From contig DATDDB010000162.1 in the NCBI GenBank assembly GCA_036524005.1, positions 1 to 64,000 of the forward strand: 64,000 bases of DNA. The letters are read 5' to 3'. The stretch comes from DATDDB01 sp036524005. Lineage in GTDB: Bacteria; Pseudomonadota; Gammaproteobacteria; Burkholderiales; Gallionellaceae. The notes under the pieces were generated by a model. The model was not told the DNA's origin and did not search any database. It saw only the letters and a list, made by a program, of their open reading frames with translations. Shown one piece after another: positions 33,594 through 41,819 of the stretch. Each line of letters starts with the position of its first letter. Position 1 is the first letter of the stretch. Made by a program: the position numbers and the translations under genes.

Positions 33594-33716
33594 GTACAAC
33601 GTAGCGAGCGCAGGAAAGACGAGGAGAGAGGCGGCGAGAAACCGGAGTGTATATGGCAATACATGAGGATTTCGAGCCGGTTCTCGACAACGTATTTCCA
33701 AGCGCAGTAGTTGTGC
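33594..33716. repeat. Dispersed ~122-bp imperfect palindromic repeat, copy B
   Basis: This segment between phoH and msrB matches the reverse complement of 27288-27409 over its full length. Shared blocks include ACAACG/GCAACG at the left, GCGAGCG, GGCGAG, AACCGGAGT, ATGAGGATT and CGAGCC in the centre, and GCGCAG-AGTTG-GC at the right end. The central arms (CGAGAAACCGG / CCGGTTCTCG) keep the palindrome. Several differences are spread along it, so the copies are old or belong to subtypes. Confidence 0.72.
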
Positions 33717-33725
33717 AGAGGTTTT

Positions 33726-35126
33726 TCACAGAACGTCGCCTGCGTAGTCTGCCAGTCTCGAACGCTCACCGCGCATCAGCGTGACATGGCCGCTGTGCTC
33801 CCAGCCCTTGAAGCGGTCCACCACATAAGTCAGGCCGGAGCTGCCCTCGGTGAGGTACGGCGTGTCGATCTGCGCGATGTTGCCCAGGCACACCACCTTG
33901 GTGCCGGGTCCGGCGCGGGTAATCAGGGTTTTCATCTGCTTGGGCGTAAGGTTCTGCGCTTCGTCTATGATCAGGTACTTGTTGAGGAAGGTGCGCCCGC
34001 GCATGAAGTTGAGCGACTTTACCTTGATGCGGCTGCGGATGAGGTCGCGCGTGGCGGCACGTCCCCATTCGCCGCTGTCCTCATCCGGCTTGTTGAGCAC
34101 ATCGAGGTTATCCTCCAGCGCGCCCATCCACGGCGTCATTTTTTCTTCCTCGGTGCCCGGCAGGAAGCCGATGTCCTCTCCCACCGGCACGGTGACGCGG
34201 GTGATGATGATCTCGGTGTACAGCTTCTTTTCCAGGGTCTGCATCAGGCCGGCCGCGAGCGTCAGCAAGGTCTTGCCGGTGCCCGCCTGCCCCAGCAGGG
34301 TAACGAAGTCGATTTCGGGGTTCATCAGCAGGTTGAGCACAAAATTCTGCTCACGGTTGCGCGCAGTGATGCCCCAGATCGCGTTTTTCTGGTGTGTATA
34401 GTCCGTCACTGTGCGCAGCATCGCGGTATCGCCGCCCTGCTCCACCACCACGGCATAAAACGGGTTCGCCTCGTTTTCCAGAAACACGAACTGGTTCACC
34501 AGCATGCTCTGGCACATCGGGCCGGCAATGTTGTAATAAGTATGCCCGCCCTGCTGCCAGGACTTCATGTCCTTGCCGTGGCGGTCCCAGAAATCCGAGG
34601 GCAGCCCCAACACGCCGGAATAGAGCATGTCGGTGTCTTCCAGCACCTTGTCGTTGAAATAATCCTGCGCGGAAAGCCCCAGTGCGCGTGCCTTGATGCG
34701 CATGTTGATGTCTTTCGACACCAGGATGATCTGACGCTCCGGCTGCTGCTTCTGCAGGTGCATCACCACGCCGAGAATGGCATTGTCGGCCTTGCTGTGC
34801 TGCAGCGCGGCCGGCAGCTCGTGGGTGATGAACTGGGTTTGCAGGAACAGCCGCCCGGTTGCGCTCTTGTTGGTCGGAGACAGCAAGGGGATGCCCTGCG
34901 CAATGTCGTGCGCGGTTTCACTGACGATGGAATCGAGGAAGCGGCTGGCCTGGCGCGCGTTACGCGCGACTTCCGACATGCCTTTCTTGCCGTTATCCAG
35001 CTCTTCCAGCACGAACATCGGCAGGTAGATGTCATGTTCCTCGAAGCGGAACAGGCTGGTCGGATCATGCATCAATACGTTGGTATCCAGCACGAACAGC
35101 TTAGTGGCAGGTGTTGCAAGTGTCAT
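33726..35126 (-). CDS. PIN–PhoH family ATPase (PhoH2/YlaK type)
   Basis: 466 residues. An N-terminal PIN ribonuclease domain has FVLDTNVLMHDP and VSKDINMRIKA, the Asp residues expected for metal-dependent RNase activity. A C-terminal PhoH ATPase domain has Walker A GQAGTGKT, Walker B YLIIDEAQNL and GPGTKVVCLGN. PIN–PhoH fusions are reported as RNA helicase/nucleases. The ATG at 35126 overlaps the bcp stop by four bases, so the two are coupled; the longer frame (from 35198) would run into bcp. Confidence 0.92.
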   Translation of the reverse strand: MTLATPATKLFVLDTNVLMHDPTSLFRFEEHDIYLPMFVLEELDNGKKGMSEVARNARQASRFLDSIVSETAHDIAQGIPLLSPTNKSATGRLFLQTQFITHELPAALQHSKADNAILGVVMHLQKQQPERQIILVSKDINMRIKARALGLSAQDYFNDKVLEDTDMLYSGVLGLPSDFWDRHGKDMKSWQQGGHTYYNIAGPMCQSMLVNQFVFLENEANPFYAVVVEQGGDTAMLRTVTDYTHQKNAIWGITARNREQNFVLNLLMNPEIDFVTLLGQAGTGKTLLTLAAGLMQTLEKKLYTEIIITRVTVPVGEDIGFLPGTEEEKMTPWMGALEDNLDVLNKPDEDSGEWGRAATRDLIRSRIKVKSLNFMRGRTFLNKYLIIDEAQNLTPKQMKTLITRAGPGTKVVCLGNIAQIDTPYLTEGSSGLTYVVDRFKGWEHSGHVTLMRGERSRLADYAGDVL

Positions 35127-35590
35127 GATGCTCCCTGTAGTGATTGCACGAAGTTCAATACTTCTGCGACGTGGTTGTCCACTTTCACGCCGCGCCATTC
35201 ATGGCGCAATGCGCCATGCTTGTCCAGCACAAAGGTGCTGCGCTCGATGCCGCGCACCTCCTTGCCGTACAGTTTTTTCAGCTTGATCACGCCGAATTGA
35301 GCGCACGCCTTCTCCTCGGCATCCGACAATAGCGCAAACGGCAACCCGAACTTGGCCTTGAAATTCTCGTGCGACTTGATGCTGTCGCGCGAAATACCCA
35401 CCACCTCACAGCCGGCTTTCCTGAATTCCGGGTACATATCGCGGAAAGCCTGGCTCTCGGAAGTGCAGCCCGGCGTATTGTCCTTGGGATAAAAATAGAT
35501 CACCAGCGATTTGCCGCGCGCGGCGGACAAGGTGAAATCGGCGCCACCGGTGGCGGGAAGGGTGAAATCGGGAATGGCTGTCTTGGTCAT
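35123..35590 (-). CDS. bcp: Bcp-type thiol peroxidase (peroxiredoxin Q)
   Basis: 155 residues. The peroxidatic Cys is in DNTPGCTSESQAF, and a second Cys lies in RKAGCEVVGIS, as expected for a Bcp with an intramolecular disulfide partner. The thioredoxin fold starts IPDFTLPATGG. It reduces hydrogen peroxide and organic peroxides in the cytosol. Its proximity to msrB, with phoH between, gives an oxidative-damage flavour to this cluster. It is upstream of and coupled to the PIN–PhoH gene. Confidence 0.95.
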   Translation of the reverse strand: MTKTAIPDFTLPATGGADFTLSAARGKSLVIYFYPKDNTPGCTSESQAFRDMYPEFRKAGCEVVGISRDSIKSHENFKAKFGLPFALLSDAEEKACAQFGVIKLKKLYGKEVRGIERSTFVLDKHGALRHEWRGVKVDNHVAEVLNFVQSLQGAS

Positions 35591-35666
35591 GGTGCTGCTT
35601 TGCGTCCTGTGCCTCCATTCTTGATTAAAAACGGCGGCAAGGCAAGTGCGGCGGAGAAACGCTGCT

Positions 35667-36977
35667 TTATTGTGCAGGATTCAGCCGCGGATGGGTCTCC
35701 TCGCCCAGCAGCCAGAGCAAGGCGCCGGAAAGTAGCATGGCAATCGCCACGAACCAGAATGCCGCCTGCACCGACCCGCTGAAATGCGCGGCGACTCCGA
35801 GCCCGAGCGCGCCGATGCCATAGCCCAGGTCGCGCCAGAACCGGTAGATGCCGATTGCCGAGCCGCGCCAGTTGGGATGGGAAATGTCCGCCACAGCGGC
35901 AGACAGGTTGGGATAGAGCAGCGCCATGCCGAAACCGGAAATGGCGGCGGAAAGCGACCACCAGGCCACTCCCTCCCCCCCCATCATCATCGCCACGCCC
36001 GCACCGCAGATCCACATGCCCAATACGTTCGGCCAGCGGCGCCCGACATGATCGGAAAGCTTGCCAGTGAAGAATTGCGAACAGCCCCACACAAACCCGT
36101 ATACCCCCACAATCCAGCCGATATTGGGCAGGCTCACGCCGTGCTGGTACAGGAACACCGGGTAGAACACCCAGATCAATGCATCCACGAATTTCTCCAC
36201 CAGCCCGGCCTGGCACAGGGCGGCCATGCGCCTGTCGCGCCATGACATCATGACGAAAACCTCACCTGTGGCGGGATGTGCGGAAATGTTGGCCGGGTAG
36301 CGCGGGCGTAATGCGGAGGCGAGCCCCGCCTTGTGCCGTGCCGCTTCTGCCCGCGCCCAGGGCAGCGTGTCCTTCACCCACAGCAGCGTAAGCAGGAGGG
36401 CCAGCAGAATGGTAATCAGCCCAAAAGCCAGCAATCCGGTGCGCGCGCCCAGCACCCCCGCCAGGTAGGCGGTGATGATGCCCGCCAGCGCCAGCCCGAC
36501 ATAGCCGGAGAACTCGTTCAGGCCTATGGTCAGGCCGCGCTGGTCGGCACGCGTGATGTCCAGCTTGGCGGTCTGGGTCATGGACCAGGTCAGCCCCTGG
36601 TTGATGCCGAGCAATACGGTGGCGGCTACGATCCAGCTCCACGACGGCGCGAAATAGATCAGCAGCGGAATGGGGATGGCCGCCACCCAGCCGAGCAGCA
36701 GCACCTTTTTTCGTCCGATGCGTTCGGACAAGCGTCCCGCCACGAAGTTGAGCGTGCCCTTGACGAAGCCGAACGCCACGACAAAGGCGGTCAGCAACAT
36801 GAAGGAATTTTTCGGCACGGCGAATTCCGATTCGGCCAGTGCGGGGATCACCGTGCGCATCATACCGATGGTAAAACCCACCAGCATCACCTGCAGCAGC
36901 TGGTGGAGGAACTGCTCGAGGTTGGCCCGGATGCCGTGCGCCAGGCCGCCTTGCGCCGCATTACCGTGCGCTGTCAT
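35667..36977 (-). CDS. MFS transporter of a sulfur-linked operon
   Basis: 436 residues with about twelve membrane segments and MFS signatures such as GRLSERIGRKKVLLLGW between helices 2 and 3 and its repeat GKLSDHVGRRWPNVLG in the second half. The substrate is unknown. It overlaps the upstream MBL gene by 4 bases (ATGA) and is thus part of the DsrE–MBL–MFS operon facing an ArsR–rhodanese regulator. Export of a sulfur compound, or of an anion such as sulfite, is a reasonable guess from context only. Confidence 0.87.
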   Translation of the reverse strand: MTAHGNAAQGGLAHGIRANLEQFLHQLLQVMLVGFTIGMMRTVIPALAESEFAVPKNSFMLLTAFVVAFGFVKGTLNFVAGRLSERIGRKKVLLLGWVAAIPIPLLIYFAPSWSWIVAATVLLGINQGLTWSMTQTAKLDITRADQRGLTIGLNEFSGYVGLALAGIITAYLAGVLGARTGLLAFGLITILLALLLTLLWVKDTLPWARAEAARHKAGLASALRPRYPANISAHPATGEVFVMMSWRDRRMAALCQAGLVEKFVDALIWVFYPVFLYQHGVSLPNIGWIVGVYGFVWGCSQFFTGKLSDHVGRRWPNVLGMWICGAGVAMMMGGEGVAWWSLSAAISGFGMALLYPNLSAAVADISHPNWRGSAIGIYRFWRDLGYGIGALGLGVAAHFSGSVQAAFWFVAIAMLLSGALLWLLGEETHPRLNPAQ

Positions 36978-37705
36978 GCGGCCATGTTCGCCGCCACCAT
37001 CCGCTCCATCTGGGCAGGGCGCGGCGGTATGTCCTTGAGCAGGCTATCGACGAAAGCCGCCTTGTCCATTGACAAGCCGGGGTTCCAGCGCCTCTCGAAG
37101 CCTATGGTCGAACTGGGTTTGCCCGACAGGCCTGCGCCGCACACGCTGCCCGCCTGATGGCCGGGAAACAGTTCGACCACGTCAGGCAACGACAACAGCT
37201 TGGCCTGGATGCTGTCATACAGCACTTCGGCCATCTCGCGTTCTCGGCCCAGCAGGTCGGGACGTCCAACCGCGCCGACGAACAGGGTATCGCCAGTCAC
37301 CACGAACCAGGGCGCCTCGGCGCGGCGCCTGTCGCTCACCAGCAGGCAGACGCTGTCCGGAGTGTGGCCCGGCGTATGCAGCACCTTGACCTCGACATTG
37401 CCGATGTCGAGCAACTGTCCGTCGCGCAGCCCCTCAAAACTGTAATTGACCAGCCCCCGGTCGGATTCATGCAGGCAATACCGCGCCCCCACCATCTGCG
37501 CGAGTTTCCTGCCGCCCGAGTAGTGGTCGGCATGAACATGAGTGTCAATCACGTAATTGATGGTGACGTTGGCTTTTTTTGCTTCCTCGACAAACCATTC
37601 CTCATCGCCCGCCACCACATCCACCGCGACCGATTTACCCTTGCCGCCGCAGCCGAAGAAATAAGACAGGGTTGCTTCCTTTGTTGCCAGTTGCTTGAAG
37701 AACAT
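36974..37705 (-). CDS. MBL-fold hydrolase, persulfide dioxygenase-like
   Basis: 243 residues. The metal site of the metallo-beta-lactamase fold is complete: THVHADH (His56, His58, Asp60, His61), His114 in TPGHTPDS, Asp139 in GDTLF and His183 in FPGHQAGSVCG. The late motif CG...KPSSTIGFERRWNP is common in ETHE1/Blh/CstB-type persulfide dioxygenases and their relatives. Such enzymes oxidise glutathione persulfide to sulfite. Operon partners (DsrE, ArsR–rhodanese) favour a sulfur role; glyoxalase II is less likely. It follows the DsrE gene by 24 bases. Confidence 0.85.
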   Translation of the reverse strand: MFFKQLATKEATLSYFFGCGGKGKSVAVDVVAGDEEWFVEEAKKANVTINYVIDTHVHADHYSGGRKLAQMVGARYCLHESDRGLVNYSFEGLRDGQLLDIGNVEVKVLHTPGHTPDSVCLLVSDRRRAEAPWFVVTGDTLFVGAVGRPDLLGREREMAEVLYDSIQAKLLSLPDVVELFPGHQAGSVCGAGLSGKPSSTIGFERRWNPGLSMDKAAFVDSLLKDIPPRPAQMERMVAANMAA

Positions 37706-37729
37706 AGCACTATCCTTAGTATCCGTTTC

Positions 37730-38083
37730 TCAGAACACCAATACCTTGTCAGCCCATTCCGTCCATTCGGCCAGTTCAGCCATGGTGCTTTTGTGCGAAC
37801 CTTCCACAAGGTCGGCTTCGGCAATTCCGCGCGCCGCCATGCACGAGCCACACACACCAACCCCGCCCGGCGCAGAACGTATTACCTTGCCCAGCATGGT
37901 TTGAATGTTATAAAAGCCTTCCGGCACCTTTTGCCCGGACTTGGCACAGCTTGCACCGTCACCGATCAAAAAGACCTTCACCTCGTTGCCCGCCCGGCCT
38001 GCCACCGTTCCGGCAAGACGCAAGGCGTTGTAGGAATTTTCCGAGCCGTAAGGCGGGGCGTTCAGGATGAACAGGGTTTTCAT
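37730..38083 (-). CDS. DsrE/F-like family protein
   Basis: 117 residues with a DsrE fold: MKTLFILNAPPYGSENSYNALRLA at the start and cysteines Cys46 (GDGASCAKSG) and Cys78/Cys81 (VCGSCMAARG) at positions where relatives hold persulfide sulfur. It probably shuttles sulfane sulfur in the cytosol. ATG 38083 has GGAGG upstream; the longer frame overlaps the operator region. It is the first gene of the operon controlled from the divergent promoter region. Confidence 0.87.
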   Translation of the reverse strand: MKTLFILNAPPYGSENSYNALRLAGTVAGRAGNEVKVFLIGDGASCAKSGQKVPEGFYNIQTMLGKVIRSAPGGVGVCGSCMAARGIAEADLVEGSHKSTMAELAEWTEWADKVLVF

Positions 38084-38102
38084 GGCCACCTCCCGCCTTC
38101 GG

Positions 38103-38151
38103 TCGTTCCAACGATTATTGGAATGATTAGAGCATTGCTTGCCTGGCAATG
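38103..38151. promoter_or_regulatory. Two dyads in the divergent region of the sulfur operon, candidate ArsR-type operators
   Basis: TCGTTCCAA and TTGGAATGA (38103-38126) form a 9-bp dyad with one mismatch and a 6-base spacer. CATTGC and GCAATG (38133-38151) form a second, perfect 6-bp dyad with a 7-base spacer. Both lie between the divergent DsrE and ArsR–rhodanese genes, where an autoregulating ArsR-family repressor would bind. Confidence 0.55.
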
Positions 38152-38205
38152 TCAATGTGGTTTAAAGTGGACCGCATATATTCCGTATTTTGATAGATTG
38201 ATGGC

Positions 38206-38856
38206 ATGAAAGACGGACGCAAGATCAAGGATCTGCTGTACGAACAGGTGGCACGGATAGGCAAGGTGTTTTCCAGCCCCAAGCGCCTGGAGCTGATCGA
38301 ATTGCTGTGCCAGGGAGAAAAGACCGTGGAAGTGCTGGCGCGCGAAGCATCCATCAGTGTGAAGCTGGCGAGCGCGCATTTGCGCGAGTTGCGTACGGCC
38401 AGCCTGGTGGAAACCGAACGCCAGGGCAAGAACATACGCTACCGCCTGGCAAACAAGGCAGTGGCCGATTTGTGGGTGCAAGTGCACACCCTGGCTGAAG
38501 AGCGCCTGATCGAATTGCAGCTGGCACTGCAGAAAATTTCAGGCGAGGCAGACAGCCTCGCCGCGAGTGACCGCGAAAGCCTGCTGAAGGCCGCGCGCAA
38601 GGGCGAAGTGGTGGTGCTGGACGTGAGACCCGCCGAAGAATACCTGGCCGCGCACCTGCCTTTCGCGCGCTCCATCCCGCTGAACGAGTTGCGCCAGCGA
38701 TTGAACGAACTTCCCAAGGACCGAACCATCGTCGCCTACTGCCGCGGCCCGTATTGCCTGATGGCGGCGGATGCGGTCGAACTGCTGAAACAGACGGGGT
38801 ATGCGGCAATCCACCTGCGCGAGGGCGTCGCGGAATGGACGGCAGCGGACCGCTAG
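38206..38856 (+). CDS. ArsR-family regulator fused to a rhodanese domain
   Basis: 216 residues. A winged helix-turn-helix (about 12-95; recognition helix SVKLASAHLRELR) is joined to a rhodanese domain (about 120-215) with active-site CRGPYC (Cys179, Cys184) and DVRPAEEY. ArsR regulators such as BigR/SqrR sense persulfides through a pair of Cys; here the DNA-binding half has only Cys35, so sensing may have moved to the rhodanese. It is divergent from the DsrE–MBL–MFS operon and probably regulates it and itself. Confidence 0.92.
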   Translation: MKDGRKIKDLLYEQVARIGKVFSSPKRLELIELLCQGEKTVEVLAREASISVKLASAHLRELRTASLVETERQGKNIRYRLANKAVADLWVQVHTLAEERLIELQLALQKISGEADSLAASDRESLLKAARKGEVVVLDVRPAEEYLAAHLPFARSIPLNELRQRLNELPKDRTIVAYCRGPYCLMAADAVELLKQTGYAAIHLREGVAEWTAADR

Positions 38857-38934
38857 GCTGCGCCTAAGCGAGACGAATTTGGCCGCTTTCGCGTAAAATG
38901 GGGCCTGTTCCAGTTATTCAGCCCCGATACGCAC

Positions 38935-40305
38935 ATGACCCTGACCTCGCTCACCGCCCTTTCCCCCCTCGACGGCCGTTATTACGGGAAAGTGGATTCC
39001 CTGCGCCACCATTTCAGCGAGTACGGACTGATACGCTGCCGCGTGCTGATCGAGATCGAGTGGCTCAAGGCCTTGAGCTTCGAAGCGCGCATCAAGGAGG
39101 TGGAGGCGTTTTCCGCCAGCACCGTGGCGCAGCTCGACCAACTGGTGGAAAAATTCGGCAAGGACGATGCCGAGCAGATCAAGTCCATCGAGAAGCGCAC
39201 CAACCATGACGTGAAGGCCATTGAATACTGGCTGCGCGAAAAACTCTCGGACAACCTGGAAACCGTCAAGGCGCTGGAATTCATCCACTTCGCCTGCACC
39301 TCCGAGGACATCAACAATCTTTCCCACGCGCTGATGCTAAAAACGTCGCGCGCCGAGGTGATGCTGCCCTTGCTGGATTCGCTGATCGCCAGGCTGCGTG
39401 CGCTGGCCCATCAGCACGCCGCGCTCCCCATGCTCTGCCGCACCCATGGCCAGACCGCCACGCCCAGCACCCTGGGCAAGGAAATGGCCAACGTGGTGCA
39501 TCGCCTGCAGCGCGCACGCGAGCGCCTCGCGGCCGTCGAAATACTGGGCAAGATCAACGGGGCAGTGGGCAATTACAACGCGCATCTGGCTGCCTATCCG
39601 GAAGTGGACTGGGAAGCCTTTGCAAAGGAATTTGTCGAAGCGCGCGGCCTCACGTTCAACCCCTACACCATCCAGATCGAGCCGCACGACTACATGGCCG
39701 AGCTGTATGACGCCTATGCGCGCATCAACACCATCCTGATCGACCTCAACCGCGACATCTGGGGCTATATCTCGCTGGGCTATTTCAAGCAGAAGGTGGT
39801 GGCGGGCGAAGTGGGTTCCTCCACCATGCCGCACAAGGTGAACCCCATCGATTTCGAAAATTCGGAAGGTAACCTGGGGCTGGCCAATGCGCTGCTGAGA
39901 CATCTTTCCGAAAAACTGCCGATCTCGCGCTGGCAGCGCGACCTGACCGATTCCACCGTGCTGCGCAACATGGGCGTGGCGCTGGGTTACACCCTGCTTG
40001 CCTACGAATCCTGCCTGAAGGGGCTTAACAAGCTGGAAGCCAACCCGCAGCGCCTGGAAGAGGACCTGAACAACAGCTGGGAAGTGCTGGCCGAACCGAT
40101 CCAGACCGTGATGCGCCGCTACAACATCGACAACGCCTACGACAAGCTCAAGGAACTCACGCGCGGCAAGGGCGGCATCAACCGCGACAGCCTGCATGCC
40201 TTCATCAAGACGCTGGACATCCCGGAAGCCGAAAAACAGCGCCTGCGCGAGCTGACGCCGGCCACCTACACAGGCAAGGCCGCAGAACTGGCCAAGCGCA
40301 TATAA
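38935..40305 (+). CDS. purB: PurB, adenylosuccinate lyase
   Basis: 456 residues, the length of the E. coli-type enzyme. The signature SSTMPHKVNPIDFEN, the catalytic loop of the fumarase/aspartase superfamily, is intact. FACTSEDINNLSHALM and MLCRTHGQTATPST are also conserved, the latter holding the active-site His. It acts twice in purine synthesis, releasing fumarate from SAICAR and from adenylosuccinate. A rhomboid gene starts 15 bases after its stop. Confidence 0.97.
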   Translation: MTLTSLTALSPLDGRYYGKVDSLRHHFSEYGLIRCRVLIEIEWLKALSFEARIKEVEAFSASTVAQLDQLVEKFGKDDAEQIKSIEKRTNHDVKAIEYWLREKLSDNLETVKALEFIHFACTSEDINNLSHALMLKTSRAEVMLPLLDSLIARLRALAHQHAALPMLCRTHGQTATPSTLGKEMANVVHRLQRARERLAAVEILGKINGAVGNYNAHLAAYPEVDWEAFAKEFVEARGLTFNPYTIQIEPHDYMAELYDAYARINTILIDLNRDIWGYISLGYFKQKVVAGEVGSSTMPHKVNPIDFENSEGNLGLANALLRHLSEKLPISRWQRDLTDSTVLRNMGVALGYTLLAYESCLKGLNKLEANPQRLEEDLNNSWEVLAEPIQTVMRRYNIDNAYDKLKELTRGKGGINRDSLHAFIKTLDIPEAEKQRLRELTPATYTGKAAELAKRI

Positions 40306-40320
40306 GGATCTGGTCACGCC

Positions 40321-41781
40321 ATGTTCATCATCCCGGTCGGCAACAGAGTAGATTGGAAGCGGCCACCAGTCATCACCCTGTTGCTCATCCTGGTCAACTG
40401 TTTCGTATTCTTCTTTCTCCAGTCCGGGGAGGATCGCCAGGAGCAAAAAGCCGAGGAATACTATTTTTCGTCCGACCTGCCGAAATGGGAGCTGAACCGC
40501 TACCCGGAATACCTTGAAAAAACGGGCGACTTCATCAAGTCCCAGCACTTCCGGAAGCTGCTCGACAGACACGATCCCCGCGCGCTGAGCATGATGGACG
40601 AGGACGCAAAGTTCCTGCGCGAACTGCGCGCCGGGCATGTGGTCACGCCGGATGCGCCCGAGTACTCAGAGTGGTTTGCACAGCGCAAGAAATTCGACTC
40701 CCTGCGCTCCTTCACCACGCGCTATGTGTTCTATGTAGACAGCCCTACCGTGCTCAATGCATTCACTTCCGCATTCATGCATGGCGGGCTCGACCATCTG
40801 TTCGGCAACATGGTGGTGCTGTTCCTGGTCGGTTTCCTGGTTGAATCGGTCATCGGCAGGACGATGTTCATCCTCGGATATGGGGTTTCCATCTTTACGG
40901 CAACCGCCGTGTTCATGGTCACGGCACACGGCGGTGCCAGCCTGGGCGCCTCCGGTGCGATTGCCGGGGTAATGGGGATGTATACCGTCATTTTCGGGCT
41001 GCGCAAGATAGATTTCTTCTATTCGCTGGGCTTCTATTTCGATTATGTGCGTGCCCCGGCCATCGCCTTGTTGCCGCTATGGCTGGGCAACGAGCTGTAC
41101 CAGTTTCTCAGCGAAAAAGGCGCGCATGTCGCCTACATGGCCCACTTCGGCGGCTTGCTCGGCGGTGCCGTGATGGGCACACTGTTCCGCCAGGTGCGCC
41201 CGGCCCGGATCGAGGAACACCACGAGGCCGCGGAAAGCAAGGAGATGGACAAAGAGACCTTCAAGCGCGGCATGGACCACCTGGGCGCAATGGAATTCAA
41301 GAAGGCGCTTGCCGTATTCAAGCTCCTGCAGGAAAAACACCCTGACGATTTGAACCTGGCCCGGCTGGTGTACCGCGCAGCCAAGTCGGACCCGGCCAGC
41401 GAGGACTATCATCGTGCTGCCTTGAGGCTGCTGGCATTGCCCGGCCAGGACGAAAACGCATCCGGGCAAGTGCACACCCTGTTCCGCGAGTACATGAGCA
41501 CCGCCCAGCCATTCCCCAAACTGGGGCATGATCTGACGGCAAAGCTGGCCAAGCGCTTTGCCGCCGCAGGACTTTGCGAGGACGCGGACAAGCTGGCCGT
41601 CTACCTGTTGCGCAGCGCCCCGCGCCATGCCGAATTACCCGCCGTGCTGCTGGCGCTGGCCAGCGGGTATTACCGCTCCCAGAACAAGGACAAATTCGCG
41701 GCGACCCTGCACTCCCTGACCAGCCAGTTCCCCGAATCCAAAGAGGCGGAAACCGCGGCACGCATGACGCGTCTGGGTTAA
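40321..41781 (+). CDS. Rhomboid-family intramembrane protease with C-terminal helical repeat extension
   Basis: 486 residues. The rhomboid core is at about 150-290, with AFMHGGLDHLFGNM (conserved His and Asn), the catalytic Ser in GASLGASGAIAG and the catalytic His in MAHFGGLLGG. The first membrane helix is followed by a polar insert of about 110 residues. After the core a cytosolic TPR-like helical region (about 310-486; MDHLGAMEFKKALAVFKLL) follows. The protease should cleave within membranes; the substrate is unknown. It lies directly after purB and may be co-transcribed. Confidence 0.88.
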   Translation: MFIIPVGNRVDWKRPPVITLLLILVNCFVFFFLQSGEDRQEQKAEEYYFSSDLPKWELNRYPEYLEKTGDFIKSQHFRKLLDRHDPRALSMMDEDAKFLRELRAGHVVTPDAPEYSEWFAQRKKFDSLRSFTTRYVFYVDSPTVLNAFTSAFMHGGLDHLFGNMVVLFLVGFLVESVIGRTMFILGYGVSIFTATAVFMVTAHGGASLGASGAIAGVMGMYTVIFGLRKIDFFYSLGFYFDYVRAPAIALLPLWLGNELYQFLSEKGAHVAYMAHFGGLLGGAVMGTLFRQVRPARIEEHHEAAESKEMDKETFKRGMDHLGAMEFKKALAVFKLLQEKHPDDLNLARLVYRAAKSDPASEDYHRAALRLLALPGQDENASGQVHTLFREYMSTAQPFPKLGHDLTAKLAKRFAAAGLCEDADKLAVYLLRSAPRHAELPAVLLALASGYYRSQNKDKFAATLHSLTSQFPESKEAETAARMTRLG

Positions 41782-41819
41782 GCGCCCAGGCCAGCTGTAG
41801 CGGGCTCAATCGGCCCAGC

